Counted from the first letter of the stretch, positions 16,251 through 25,081 are shown. The stretch is DNA of 64,000 nucleotides from Achromobacter marplatensis (GCF_002209535.1 NZ_NJIG01000021.1:1-64000); one strand, 5' to 3'. A program made the numbers and translations. Notes: generated from the sequence alone by a model not told the origin.

Positions 16251-17195
16251 TCAGGTCTTCGGCGGGCTGCCGCACAGTTCCAGCAGGATTTCCGAAAAGC
16301 GCTCCTCGGCCGCCAGCGGCTGCTCGCGCTTGCGCCGGATCAGGTTGATGGGCGGCAGTTCCCAACCGAAGTCCCAGGGCACCATGCCCAGCTTGCCGCG
16401 TTGGCAGAGTTCCCGCGCGATGTCTTCGGGCACGACCGAGATCAGCGCCTCGTTCATCGTCAGCATGCCTTCGATCACGTCGGTGGAGTAGGCCTCCAGC
16501 ACCGGCGACGGCGGACGCAGCCCGGCTCGGATGAAGTGCTCCATGATCAGCTGCCGCGTGGGCGTGTTGGCCGCCGGCAATACCCAGTCCATGGACGCCA
16601 CGGCGGGCCAGTCCGGCGCGCGCCGGGCCAGGCGCTGCGCCAGGCGGCTGTGCGCGATCAGGCGCGGGCGCTGGTGGTAGAGCACCCGGTGCATCAGGTC
16701 GTCCAGCGCCACGGTGGACGTCGCGCGGCTGATGATGCAGTCCAGCTCATGCCGGCGCAGCATCGGCACCAGGTGATCTGTGGTGGCGCGGTGCAGGGTC
16801 AGCGTCACCCCGTGGCCTCGATGCAGTTGGCTGATGGCAGCCGTCAGCAGGGCGCTGGACACGTACGGCACCACGCCCACGTTCAGATGTGCGGAACGGC
16901 CCGCATGCAGGGCCTCGACTTCTCGCGCCCACAGGTCCAGATCGCTTTGCATGTGGCGCGCTCGCAGCAGGGCCAGCTCTCCCAGCGGCGTAGCCTGCAG
17001 GCCGCGTCCGCTGCGCAGGAAGAGCGGCGCGCCGAAGATGTCCTCCAGCTCGGCCAGAGCCTTGGTGACGGCGGGCTGGCTGATGCCGGTGGCGGCCGCC
17101 ACCCGGGTCAGCGAGCCATGCTTGGCGATGTTGGTCAGCAGCGCCAGGTGGCGGTGCTTCAGGCGGTTGGCCAGACGGGCGGCATCCCAGCTCAT
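16251..17195 (-). CDS. LysR-family transcriptional regulator
   Basis: A 314-residue LysR protein: a helix-turn-helix at about residues 20-65 (HLALLTNIAKHGSLTRVAAA, then GISQPAVTKALAELE), followed by a periplasmic-binding-like effector domain. It resembles the GbpR/CbsR-type branch by its start (LKHRHLALLTNI). It is divergent from the gamma-glutamyltransferase gene and should control it. The ATG at 17195 is used; a TTG ten codons earlier would place the start inside the palindrome at 17206-17221. Effector unknown. Confidence 0.88.
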   Translation of the reverse strand: MSWDAARLANRLKHRHLALLTNIAKHGSLTRVAAATGISQPAVTKALAELEDIFGAPLFLRSGRGLQATPLGELALLRARHMQSDLDLWAREVEALHAGRSAHLNVGVVPYVSSALLTAAISQLHRGHGVTLTLHRATTDHLVPMLRRHELDCIISRATSTVALDDLMHRVLYHQRPRLIAHSRLAQRLARRAPDWPAVASMDWVLPAANTPTRQLIMEHFIRAGLRPPSPVLEAYSTDVIEGMLTMNEALISVVPEDIARELCQRGKLGMVPWDFGWELPPINLIRRKREQPLAAEERFSEILLELCGSPPKT

Positions 17196-17205
17196 GGGTT
17201 TCTCT

Positions 17206-17221
17206 ATAACCAAATGGTTAT
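17206..17221. promoter_or_regulatory. Inverted repeat in the LysR/ggt divergent gap
   Basis: ATAACC-AAAT-GGTTAT, a perfect 6-bp inverted repeat, 10 bases upstream of the lysR start in an AT-rich patch of otherwise GC-rich DNA. It fits the T-N11-A shape of LysR recognition sites and could serve autoregulation and control of ggt. Confidence 0.45.
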
Positions 17222-17304
17222 TCAATTATGCCAACAAAGCTAAATCAAGTTATTTCTCGATCCTATACTTCCATCCACTTTCCCTCGCCGCCAGTCACCG
17301 TCAA

Positions 17305-19140
17305 ATGAGCGACTCTTTCACCACCCGTCCAGAAATCCGCGGCACCTTCGGGGTCGTGTCGTCCACGCACTGGCTGGCCTCGCAAGTCGCGATGGGCGTG
17401 CTGGAGCGCGGCGGCAACGCCTATGACGCCGCCGTGGCGGGCGGCTTCACCTTGCAGATCGTGGAACCACACCTGAATGGGCCGGGTGGCGAAGTGCCCA
17501 TCCTGTTCTGGAGCGAACGCGAACAGCGCATGCGCGCGCTCTGCGGCCAGGGGCCCGCCCCCGCCCTGGCCACGCCCGCCTACTTCCGCGGCCTGGGCGT
17601 GGAACAGGTACCCGGCATCGGATTGCTGCCGGCCACCGTGCCCGGCGCGTTCGGCGCCTGGCTCACCCTGCTGCGCGACTACGGCACGTGGGAACTGGCC
17701 GACGTGCTGCAACCGGCCATCGACTACGCGCGCAACGGCTTTCCGCTGGTGCCCCGCGTGTCGCAGGCCATCCTGGCCGTGCAAGCCTTGTTCCGCGACG
17801 AATGGAAGACTTCCCGCGACGTCTGGCTGCCTGAAGGCCGCGTGCCCGCGCCCGACACCCTGTTCCGCACGCCCGCCATCGCCGCCACCTACACACGCAT
17901 CCTGGACGAGGCGCATGCCGCAAGCAGCGACCGCCGCGGCCGCATCGATGCGGCCCTCAATGGCTGGTACCGTGGCTTCGTCGCCGACGCCATCGACGCC
18001 TACTACACCCAGGAATCCGTGCGCGACACCACCGGCCAACGCAACCGCGGGCTGCTGCGCAAAGCCGACCTGGCCGACTGGCGCGCCACTTACGACGAAC
18101 CCGCCACCACGCAGTACGGCCGCTACACCGTCGCCAAATGCGGCGCCTGGTCGCAAGGGCCCGTGCATCTGCAACAGTTGGCGATGCTGCGGCATTTGGG
18201 CGTTGACGCCCTGGACCCCACATCGCCGCAATTCGTGCACCGCATCGCTGAAGCCGCCAAACTCGCCTTCGCCGACCGCGCCGCCTGGTATGGCGACCCT
18301 GATTTCGTGCAGGTGCCGTTTGCCGCGTTGCTCAGCGACACATATGCGCAGCAACGCGCCGCCGGCATCGGCTCAAGGGCGTCCACGACACTGCAACCGG
18401 GCAGCCCCGCCGGCATCGCGCCCCGCCTGCCCGACCTGGCCGCCGCCGATCGCACGCTGGCTGCCTCCAACATCCGCTTCGGCGTAGGAGAGCCTACGTT
18501 TGCAGCCCTGCCGCCGGTGGCGGAATGGGCCGCCCGCGAAATCTTCGTGGGCGACACCTGCCAGATCGACGTCATCGACCGCGACGGCAACATGGTGGCC
18601 GCCACGCCTTCGGGTGGCTGGCTGTCGTCCAGCCCGGTCGTGCCGGGGCTGGGCTTCCCCTTGACGACTCGCCTGCAGATGACCTGGCTGGACGAGGGCG
18701 TAGCGGGCCAGCTGCAGCCGGGCAAGCGCCCTTGCACCACCTTGTCGCCCGGCCTGGTGCTGCGCGACGGGCAACCCTATATGGCGTTCGGCACACCGGG
18801 CGGCGACCAGCAGGACCAATGGACCGTGGCGTTCTTCCTGCGCCATGCGATGGGCATGAACCTGCAGGAAGCCATCGACGCGCCTTCCTGGCACATCGAC
18901 CACTTCCCGGGTTCGTTCTGGCCGCGCACGCTGACGCTGAACCGCCTGACGGTGGAGTCCCGCTTGCCTGAAACCACCATCCAGGCGCTGCGCGACGCCG
19001 GCCACGAGGTCAAGGTCGGCCCCGCCTGGTCCGAAGGCCGCATCAGCGCCTGCACGCGCGAACCCGCCGCGGGTGGCGCATTGCTGCTGCGAGCCGGCGC
19101 CAATCCGCGCGGCATGCAGGGCTATGCGGTCGGCCGATGA
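17305..19140 (+). CDS. Gamma-glutamyltransferase family protein (Ntn hydrolase)
   Basis: A 611-residue Ntn-hydrolase of the Ggt/acylase family, which cleaves gamma-glutamyl or related amide bonds after self-cleavage into two subunits. The catalytic N-terminal Thr of the small subunit should be T418 in GDTCQIDVIDRDGN, followed by the oxyanion segment ATPSGGW and GKRPCTTLSP. There is no signal peptide, unlike E. coli Ggt, so it is probably cytoplasmic and its substrate must be imported. The ATG at 17305 is chosen because the extension upstream would run into the divergent lysR. It is followed by a Bug binding protein and a GAF protein. Confidence 0.87.
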   Translation: MSDSFTTRPEIRGTFGVVSSTHWLASQVAMGVLERGGNAYDAAVAGGFTLQIVEPHLNGPGGEVPILFWSEREQRMRALCGQGPAPALATPAYFRGLGVEQVPGIGLLPATVPGAFGAWLTLLRDYGTWELADVLQPAIDYARNGFPLVPRVSQAILAVQALFRDEWKTSRDVWLPEGRVPAPDTLFRTPAIAATYTRILDEAHAASSDRRGRIDAALNGWYRGFVADAIDAYYTQESVRDTTGQRNRGLLRKADLADWRATYDEPATTQYGRYTVAKCGAWSQGPVHLQQLAMLRHLGVDALDPTSPQFVHRIAEAAKLAFADRAAWYGDPDFVQVPFAALLSDTYAQQRAAGIGSRASTTLQPGSPAGIAPRLPDLAAADRTLAASNIRFGVGEPTFAALPPVAEWAAREIFVGDTCQIDVIDRDGNMVAATPSGGWLSSSPVVPGLGFPLTTRLQMTWLDEGVAGQLQPGKRPCTTLSPGLVLRDGQPYMAFGTPGGDQQDQWTVAFFLRHAMGMNLQEAIDAPSWHIDHFPGSFWPRTLTLNRLTVESRLPETTIQALRDAGHEVKVGPAWSEGRISACTREPAAGGALLLRAGANPRGMQGYAVGR

Positions 19141-19204
19141 TCTTCATCAACCAGTTCCATTCCAGCCGGCGTCCAGACCGGCACTTGCACAAGGGGTAAA
19201 CACC

Positions 19205-20179
19205 ATGACATTGCGATTCAAACGACTGTTGCGCGCATGCGCGTTCGGCCTGGCGCTGACCGCGCCCGCGCTGTCCCAGGCAGCCTGGCCGGAAAAACCC
19301 ATCACGCTGATCGTGCCGTGGGCCGCGGGCGGTTCCACCGACATCCTGGCGCGCGTGCTGTCCGAAGGGCTGACCCAGTCGCTGGGCCAGTCCGTCATCG
19401 TCGAGAACCGCTCCGGCGCCTCGGGCAACATCGGCACGACCTTCGTGGCCCGCGCCAAGCCCGACGGCTACACGCTGCTGGTGGGCTCGATGAGCACCCA
19501 CACCATGAACCAGGCGCTGTACTCCAACATGCCGTTCGACGGCGTGAAGGACTTCACGCCCATCGCTGAACTGGCGCTGGTGACCAACACGATGGTGGTC
19601 CACCCGTCGGTGCCCGCCACCAACCTGAAGGAATTCATCGCCTACGTGAAAGAGCGCCCGGATACGGTCGCCTATGCGTCCGCGGGCCAAGGCTCCACCA
19701 ACCACCTGAGCGCCGCGCTGTTCGAGAAAGCCGCCGGTGTGAAGATGATGCACATCCCCTATCGCGGCGGCGCACCGGCCGTGCTGGACACGGTGGCCGG
19801 CCGCACGCAGGTGCTGTTCAGCGCCGGCACGCAGACGCTGCCGCACGTGCAGACCGGCAAGCTGAAACTGCTGGCCGTCACCGAGGAAAAACGCTCGCCG
19901 CTCCTGCCCGAGGTGCCGACCGTCGCCGAAACGCTGCCCGGCTATGAGCTGTCGGTCTGGTACGGCGCGTTCGGCCCCGCCGGCATGCCGCCCGAACTGA
20001 CCGCGCGCCTGAACCGCGAGATCAACCTGATCTTGAAGCGCCCCGACGTCATCAAGAAAATGGGCGACATGGGCGTGCTGCTGACCGAGACCACGCCGGA
20101 GCAATTCGGCCAGATCCTCACGCGCGACGCCGACAAGTACGGCAAGCTGATCAAGGAATTGGGGATCACCGCGGAATGA
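19205..20179 (+). CDS. Tripartite tricarboxylate transporter substrate-binding protein (Bug/TctC family)
   Basis: A 324-residue periplasmic binding protein with a Sec signal peptide (about residues 1-23, ending SQA-A). Family marks are WPEKPITLIVPWAAGGSTDILAR, VENRSGASGNIGT, KPDGYTLL and HIPYRGGAPAV. Bug proteins bind organic acids and related small molecules. No TctA/TctB membrane genes are adjacent, as is usual for this hugely expanded family. It sits 64 bases after the gamma-glutamyltransferase gene, so it may present that enzyme's substrate. Its stop overlaps the GAF gene by ATGA. Confidence 0.92.
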   Translation: MTLRFKRLLRACAFGLALTAPALSQAAWPEKPITLIVPWAAGGSTDILARVLSEGLTQSLGQSVIVENRSGASGNIGTTFVARAKPDGYTLLVGSMSTHTMNQALYSNMPFDGVKDFTPIAELALVTNTMVVHPSVPATNLKEFIAYVKERPDTVAYASAGQGSTNHLSAALFEKAAGVKMMHIPYRGGAPAVLDTVAGRTQVLFSAGTQTLPHVQTGKLKLLAVTEEKRSPLLPEVPTVAETLPGYELSVWYGAFGPAGMPPELTARLNREINLILKRPDVIKKMGDMGVLLTETTPEQFGQILTRDADKYGKLIKELGITAE

Positions 20180-20688
20180 TGGGCAACGCGACTTTGCAGC
20201 AACCTGCGCCGGCAGGCGTACAGGCGGTCGCGCGGGCTTACGCCACCGCCGACGCGGTGGCGGCCTTGCAGGCCATCGACGCCCACGCCCGCACCGCCCT
20301 CGGCCACGCCCTTTGCACCGTCAACCGCTACGACGCCGACACCATGCGCGTCGTGCGCCTGTACAGTTCGAACCCGCAGGCCTATCCGCCCGGCGGCAGC
20401 AAAGACAAGAGCGGCACGCCCTGGGGCCGCCACGTCCTGCTTGAACACCGCGTGTTCGTGGGCGAAGGCGAAGCCGCGATACGCGAATTCTTCAACGACC
20501 ACGACGCGATCCGAGGGCTGGGACTGCAATCGGTGATCAACATCCCGGTTATCTACGGCGGCGAATGCCTGGGCACCGTCAACTTCCTGATGCCACGCGC
20601 CAAGGTCTCGGAAGCGGACATCGAGCACGCCCAACTGGCCGGCCTGCTGGCGCTGCCGGCGTTCCTGGCGCTGCGCGCCGCAAGCTAG
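20176..20688 (+). CDS. GAF-domain protein
   Basis: A 170-residue single GAF domain (residues about 25-165): VNRYDADTMRVVRLYSSN, then GLQSVINIPVIYGGECLGTVNFL. GAF domains bind small ligands or nucleotides. No output domain is fused, so it may sense or protect a substrate, or be an enzyme of unknown type. Translationally coupled to the Bug gene (ATGA), it belongs to the lysR-ggt-bug-gaf module. A 13-bp perfect hairpin follows its stop. Confidence 0.8.
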   Translation: MMGNATLQQPAPAGVQAVARAYATADAVAALQAIDAHARTALGHALCTVNRYDADTMRVVRLYSSNPQAYPPGGSKDKSGTPWGRHVLLEHRVFVGEGEAAIREFFNDHDAIRGLGLQSVINIPVIYGGECLGTVNFLMPRAKVSEADIEHAQLAGLLALPAFLALRAAS

Positions 20689-20698
20689 GGCGCAGTGC

Positions 20699-20731
20699 GA
20701 TACTGGCCCGCACCAGCGGCGGGCCAGTATC
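20699..20731. terminator. Hairpin between the convergent GAF and phnE genes
   Basis: A perfect 13-bp stem, GATACTGGCCCGC with GCGGGCCAGTATC, and a 7-base loop. It fills most of the 44-base gap between the two stop codons. No T-run follows in either direction, so termination may be partial. Confidence 0.6.
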
Positions 20732-20732
20732 C

Positions 20733-21527
20733 CTAGATCAACGCCCGGCGTATGCGGGACGACAGCATGTCGATCACGACCACGAACGCCACGATGATGA
20801 TCATCACCGCGCAGGTTTCGGCGTAACGGAAGCTGCGGATGATTTCCCACAGCACCGTGCCGATACCGCCCGCGCCCACGATGCCCACCACCGAGGCTGA
20901 ACGCACGTTCGATTCGAAGCGGTACAGCGAATACGAGATCCATAGCGGCAGCACTTGCGGGATCACGCCGTAGACGATTTCTTCCAGCGCGTTCGCGCCC
21001 GTGGCCCGCACGCCTTCGACCGGACGCGGGTCGATGGCTTCAACCGCTTCCGAAAACAGCTTGGCCAGCACGCCCGTCGTGTGGACCCACAAGGCCAGCA
21101 CGCCTGCAAAGGGGCCCAGGCCCACGGCGACGATGAACAGCATCGCGAACACCATCTCGTTGATGGCGCGGCAGGCGTCCATCAGGCGGCGCATCGGCTG
21201 GTAGACCCAGGCCGGCACCATGTTCGACGAGCACAGCAGGCCCAGCGGCACGGCCACCACGATGGCGAGGAACGTTCCCCACACGGCGATCTGTACCGTC
21301 ACGATCATTTCGTCCAGGTACATGCGCCAGTCGCGGAAATTGGGCGGGAAGAAGTCGGCGGCGAACTGGGCCATGTTGCCCGAGTCGCGCAGCAGATCCA
21401 GGGGCCGCATGTCCGCGCCTCGCCACGACATGACAAGCAGCGCAAGCACGACGGCCCAGACAAGAAGGACCGGCAGCGACGAGCGCGGCGCGGCAGGCAG
21501 GCGGGAGGGATGGGTGGCTAGGTTCAT
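20733..21527 (-). CDS. phnE: Phosphonate ABC transporter permease
   Basis: A 264-residue inner-membrane permease with about six hydrophobic segments. The cytoplasmic coupling (EAA-type) loop is [22 protein letters not shown], and [20 protein letters not shown] is the block typical of PhnE. It forms the channel of the PhnCDE phosphonate importer. The start at 21527 is chosen on the conserved core; no strong ribosome site is seen. It is last in phnC-phnD-phnE, 81 bases after phnD. Confidence 0.93.
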   Translation of the reverse strand: MNLATHPSRLPAAPRSSLPVLLVWAVVLALLVMSWRGADMRPLDLLRDSGNMAQFAADFFPPNFRDWRMYLDEMIVTVQIAVWGTFLAIVVAVPLGLLCSSNMVPAWVYQPMRRLMDACRAINEMVFAMLFIVAVGLGPFAGVLALWVHTTGVLAKLFSEAVEAIDPRPVEGVRATGANALEEIVYGVIPQVLPLWISYSLYRFESNVRSASVVGIVGAGGIGTVLWEIIRSFRYAETCAVMIIIVAFVVVIDMLSSRIRRALI

Positions 21528-21608
21528 GGAGAAAGGCGATCCGCTGGAAGGGATTCGGAGGTCAGACGCCGGCGCGTCAGGCGGCGCGCCAGCGTGTTGC
21601 GGCAAGGC

Positions 21609-22592
21609 TTACTGCTTGGCGGAGGCGGGCTGGCCCAGGCTGGCCAGCTTGCCATCCAGTTCCGCCAGTTGCTTCTGCTTTTCAGCCTGGCCCAGCGTGC
21701 TGTCGGCTTCGACCTTGGCCTTTTCACGGGCCAGTTCGATCTGGCGGATCGGCACGAGCTGCTGGTTGTCGGACGCGCGGAAGCCCTGATACGTCAGCGC
21801 CTTCAGGTTGGCCATTTCGCGCTCGGCGTCCTTGCCTTTGCCGTAGTTGACGAAGAAGTCGCGAATGCGGCCCTTCAGGTCGGCAGACAGGTCCGTGCGC
21901 ATGACAAGCGGATCGGCCGGGATCAGCGGTGACTTCCACAGCACGCGCACGCTGTCGTTGGCATCCTTGCCGGTGTTCAGGCGATAGCGTTCCAGCGCCT
22001 CGGTGTTGTTGACCGCGACATCCACCTGCTTGTTGATGACCGACAACAGATTGGCTTCGTGGTTACTGGCGCGCACCGTCTTGAAGAAGGTCTTGGGTTC
22101 GATCTTGTTGGCGGCCCACAGGTAGTAGCCGGGCACCGCGGTGCCGGACGTGGAGTTGGGGTCGCCCGCACCGTAGCTCAGCTTGCCGCCGTTCTTCAAC
22201 ACGTCGTCCAGCGTCTTCAGGTTGCTGTCTTTGTTAACGATCAGGAGCGACCAGTAGCCGGGGTTGCCATCCTTGTCGATCACCGAGGCGAACACCTCGC
22301 CCTTGGCGCGGTCCACGGCTTCGATGGCCGACTTGTTGCCGAACCAGCCCAACTGCACCTTGTTGAAGCGCATGCCTTCGATAATGCCGGCGTAGTCCGA
22401 CGCGAAGAAGGGCTTGACCGGCACGCCGATGGCGCGGCTCAGGTCGTCGATGACGGGCCGCCAGACGGACTTCAGGTTGGTCGACGACTCGGTCGAGATG
22501 ATGCCGAAGTTCAACGTCTTGGCGTCTTGCGCGTAGGCCTGCGTGGACAACGCGGCGGCGGCGATCAGGGTGACGAAGGTTCTGCGTAGCAT
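21609..22592 (-). CDS. phnD: Phosphonate ABC transporter substrate-binding protein
   Basis: A 327-residue periplasmic protein. The signal peptide ends AYA-Q at about residue 21. Conserved PhnD blocks are LNFGIISTESSTNLKSVWRPV, the phosphonate-binding GDPNSTSGTAVPGYYLW and VRASNHEANLLSVINKQVDVAVNNTEAL. The last 35 residues are a charged helical tail, as in E. coli PhnD. Lies between phnC and phnE. Confidence 0.95.
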   Translation of the reverse strand: MLRRTFVTLIAAAALSTQAYAQDAKTLNFGIISTESSTNLKSVWRPVIDDLSRAIGVPVKPFFASDYAGIIEGMRFNKVQLGWFGNKSAIEAVDRAKGEVFASVIDKDGNPGYWSLLIVNKDSNLKTLDDVLKNGGKLSYGAGDPNSTSGTAVPGYYLWAANKIEPKTFFKTVRASNHEANLLSVINKQVDVAVNNTEALERYRLNTGKDANDSVRVLWKSPLIPADPLVMRTDLSADLKGRIRDFFVNYGKGKDAEREMANLKALTYQGFRASDNQQLVPIRQIELAREKAKVEADSTLGQAEKQKQLAELDGKLASLGQPASAKQ

Positions 22593-22649
22593 GGATGACT
22601 CCGGGTATGTAGGGGCAGAGAGGTCGGGACGATGAAGGCGGAAGCGGGC

Positions 22650-23492
22650 TCAGGCCGCCTGCGCCAGTTGGGACAGCGGCGCCAGGCCCGGCATGGACGG
22701 CGCGTGGGACGAATATTCGGGAAGCAGCTCGCTCAATTCGGAGCCGTACAGGTCGCGCAGCATTTCCGGGGTGAGGTCGGCGGCGCGGCCGTCATAGACC
22801 ACCTTGCCGTGGCGCAGCGCCACCACGCGGGGGCAATAGCGCAGCGCCACGTCGACCTGGTGCAGCGACACCACCACGGCCACTTTGCGGCTGCGGTTGA
22901 TCTGGGCCAGCGTGTCCATGACGCGGCGCGACGACTCCGGGTCCAGCGACGCGATGGGTTCGTCGGCCAGGATCACGCGGGCGTTCTGCACCAGCGTGCG
23001 GGCAATCGCCGCGCGCTGCTGCTGGCCGCCCGAGAGCGTGGACGCGCGCTGAAATGCATAGTCGTCTATACCAACCTGGGCAAGCGCGTCCAGGCCCTGG
23101 CGTACTTCGGCGCGCAGGAACCAACGGGTCAGGCTGCGCCACAGCGGCACGCGCGGCAGCATGCCGGTCAGGACATTGGTGATGACCGGCAGGCGGCCCA
23201 CCAGATTGAATTGCTGGAACACGAAACCGATGCCGGCGCGCGCGGCGCGCACATTGCGGCTCAAGCGGCCGTTCTGCTGGATCTGCTGGCCATTGACCTT
23301 GACGCTGCCCTGGCCCGCGTCGCCGGCGACAAAGCCCGCCAGGTGGCGCAGCAGCGTGGATTTGCCCGAGCCGGATGCGCCCAGCAAAGCCACCATTTCC
23401 CCGTCGGCCACTTGCAGGCTGACGTTGTCCAGCGCCTTGGCGCCGGCCTGGAACGTCTTGCTCAAGTTCTGCACTTCGATGGCGTACGTCAT
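22650..23492 (-). CDS. phnC: Phosphonate ABC transporter ATP-binding protein
   Basis: A 280-residue ATPase driving PhnDE import, with Walker [10 protein letters not shown] (38-46), signature TLSGGQQQR, Walker [16 protein letters not shown] and switch His in SLHQVD. The start at 23492 follows GGGGATCAGACG. It is first in the leftward phnCDE operon. A PHO-box-like site with a -10 box at the right distance lies 33-66 bases upstream, so induction under phosphate limitation is likely. Confidence 0.94.
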   Translation of the reverse strand: MTYAIEVQNLSKTFQAGAKALDNVSLQVADGEMVALLGASGSGKSTLLRHLAGFVAGDAGQGSVKVNGQQIQQNGRLSRNVRAARAGIGFVFQQFNLVGRLPVITNVLTGMLPRVPLWRSLTRWFLRAEVRQGLDALAQVGIDDYAFQRASTLSGGQQQRAAIARTLVQNARVILADEPIASLDPESSRRVMDTLAQINRSRKVAVVVSLHQVDVALRYCPRVVALRHGKVVYDGRAADLTPEMLRDLYGSELSELLPEYSSHAPSMPGLAPLSQLAQAA

Positions 23493-23524
23493 CGTCTGAT
23501 CCCCTTGTCTGTGGTCATTGCCGC

Positions 23525-23558
23525 ATTCTGTTTTCGCCGCATGACAGCGCGATGACCT
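23525..23558 (-). promoter_or_regulatory. PHO box and -10 element upstream of phnC
   Basis: Minus strand, 23558-23541: AGGTCAT-CGCG-CTGTCAT, matching 12 of 14 positions of the two 7-base halves of the PhoB consensus with the correct 4-base spacer. Exactly ten bases later comes CAGAAT (23530-23525), a fair -10 at the standard distance for PhoB-activated promoters. Confidence 0.6.
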
Positions 23559-23699
23559 GGGGATCGAATCATTTGCCGGAAAATAAGGGGTCAGCAACAG
23601 GCTGAAAGACCTCCGTCATAAATGGCCCGGCGCGCGCGTTGCGTGGCCTTGCAGCGCGGGTATATTCGAATTGTTCTCCCCACTTGCCTGGCGCTCATC

Positions 23700-24131
23700 A
23701 TGATCAAAGGTTCCTGCCTGTGCGGCCGCGTTGCTTACGAGATCAACGGCCCTCTCACCGACGCCCTGAATTGCCATTGCGTCATGTGCCGCAAGTCCCA
23801 CGGCGCCGCCTTCCGCAGCCGAGCGTCGGTTCAAGCCTCCGATTTCCAATGGACGAAGGGCGAGAACCACGTCACCTGGTATGCCTCGTCGCCTGGCAAC
23901 TACCGCGGCTTCTGCGAGGCCTGCGGCACGCCGCTGCTCAGCCGCTTCGACCAGACACCGGACACCTACGGCTTGCCCCTGGGCGCGCTGGACGACGATC
24001 CGGGCGTCAAGCCCACCGCGCATTGCCATGTGGCCGACAAGGCGCCCTGGTTCGACATCACGGACGGCTTGCCGCAGTACCCCCATGAATTCCAGGGGGT
24101 AGGCGAAGCCAGCAAAGAGGCAGTTACATAA
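23700..24131 (+). CDS. GFA/CENP-V family zinc protein
   Basis: A 143-residue GFA-fold protein with zinc ligands in GSCLCG (C6, C8), NCHCVMCRKSHGAAFR and CEACGTPL. It is only distantly similar to the GFA protein at 1298-1753 and lacks its N-terminal extension. Function unproven, as for most of the family. The ATG at 23700 puts the zinc motif at residue 4, as usual. It precedes the ArsR gene by 52 bases holding that gene's operator. Confidence 0.85.
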   Translation: MIKGSCLCGRVAYEINGPLTDALNCHCVMCRKSHGAAFRSRASVQASDFQWTKGENHVTWYASSPGNYRGFCEACGTPLLSRFDQTPDTYGLPLGALDDDPGVKPTAHCHVADKAPWFDITDGLPQYPHEFQGVGEASKEAVT

Positions 24132-24136
24132 AAACT

Positions 24137-24192
24137 CAACCGAGTGGTTGAATATCCCCAGGCGCTGGCCTATATTCAACCTTATGGTTGAA
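24137..24192. promoter_or_regulatory. Double palindromic operator of the ArsR-AHSA1 pair
   Basis: Two copies of CAACC-N4-GGTTG: one at 24137-24150 (CAACCGAGTGGTTG, 6-bp arms when extended) and one at 24175-24192 (TTCAACC-TTAT-GGTTGAA, 7-bp arms). The second includes the ATG of the arsR gene, so the first codons (Met-Val-Glu) are part of the operator. In addition GGTTGAATAT (24146-24155) is mirrored by ATATTCAACC (24172-24181). Autorepression by the ArsR protein is the natural reading. Confidence 0.6.
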
Positions 24193-24549
24193 CTTATCCC
24201 CGCTCCCGCTCTGGATGCCGTCTTTCGCGCGCTGGCCGATCCCACGCGCCGCGACATGCTGCGCAGCCTGGCACAAGGGGATCAGACCATCGGAGAGCTG
24301 GCAGCGCCCCTGCGCATGAGTTTTGCCGGCGCCTCCAAGCATGTGCAGGCCCTGGAACGCGCCGGCCTGATCCGGCGCACCATCCATGGCCGCACCCATG
24401 TGTGCAGCCTGAATCCCCAACCCATGGCCGAGGCCATGGAATGGCTGCGTTTCTATGAACAGTTCTGGGCGGGCAGACTGGATGCGCTGGCCTCTGCGCT
24501 GGCGTCCCATCCCGCCCCGCCCCCGTCCCTAGGAGAGCAACATGAGTGA
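24184..24549 (+). CDS. ArsR-family winged-helix repressor
   Basis: A 121-residue regulator of the ArsR branch that pairs with AHSA1/SRPBCC proteins. The winged helix covers residues about 8-85: AVFRALADPTRRDMLRSLAQGDQTIGELA, then MSFAGASKHVQALERAGLI. No metal-binding cysteine cluster is present, so it is not a classic metal sensor; the signal is unknown. The ATG at 24184 lies inside an 18-bp palindrome. Its end overlaps the next gene by eight bases. Confidence 0.9.
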   Translation: MVELIPAPALDAVFRALADPTRRDMLRSLAQGDQTIGELAAPLRMSFAGASKHVQALERAGLIRRTIHGRTHVCSLNPQPMAEAMEWLRFYEQFWAGRLDALASALASHPAPPPSLGEQHE

Positions 24550-25081
24550 TCACGGCGTCGTCCTGGATCCCACGACCCTGCGTTTTACCCGCCAGCTTCC
24601 CGCCAGCGTGGAAACCGTATGGGCGTTCCTGACCGAATCCGAAAAGCGGGGCCGCTGGCTGGCCACCGGTGACATGGAACTGCGCGAAGGCGGCGGCGTG
24701 ACCCTGCGTTTCGTGCACGCCAACCTGTCATCGGTCGCCGAACCCACGCCGGAACCCTATAAGGCTTACGAGAACGGCGTCACGACCCATGGCATCGTCA
24801 CCCGCTGCGAGCCGCCCCGGCTGCTGGCATTCACCTGGGGCGGATCCAAGGGGGAACCGTCGGAGGTCACGTTCGAACTGTCGCCTCAAGGCGAGGGCAC
24901 GCTGCTGGTGCTGACGCACCGCAAGCTGAACTCGCGCGACGACATGGTTGATGTGGCGGGCGGCTGGCACACCCATCTGGGCGTGCTTTCGGCCAAGCTC
25001 GAGGGGCGCGAACCCGGCCCGTTCTGGTCGGCGCACCACCGGTGGGAAGCCGACTACCAGGCGCGCGTCCCCGGGGCCTAG
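24542..25081 (+). CDS. SRPBCC/AHSA1 (Aha1-type) domain protein
   Basis: A 179-residue START-like fold protein: RQLPASVETVWAFLTESEKRGRWLA at the start, FTWGGSKGEPSEVTFELSPQGEGTLLVLTHR in the middle, and a C-terminal helix near GGWHTHLGVLSAKLEG. Such proteins bind hydrophobic ligands. Pairing with an adjacent ArsR repressor is a common arrangement, and the 8-base overlap indicates translational coupling. Strong AGGAGA ribosome site. Ligand unknown. Confidence 0.88.
   Translation: MSDHGVVLDPTTLRFTRQLPASVETVWAFLTESEKRGRWLATGDMELREGGGVTLRFVHANLSSVAEPTPEPYKAYENGVTTHGIVTRCEPPRLLAFTWGGSKGEPSEVTFELSPQGEGTLLVLTHRKLNSRDDMVDVAGGWHTHLGVLSAKLEGREPGPFWSAHHRWEADYQARVPGA

Noticed and set aside
16780-17304. 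175-residue N-terminal extension of the gamma-glutamyltransferase frame
   Set aside because: It runs antisense through the lysR coding region and the promoter gap; the family N-terminus begins at 17305.
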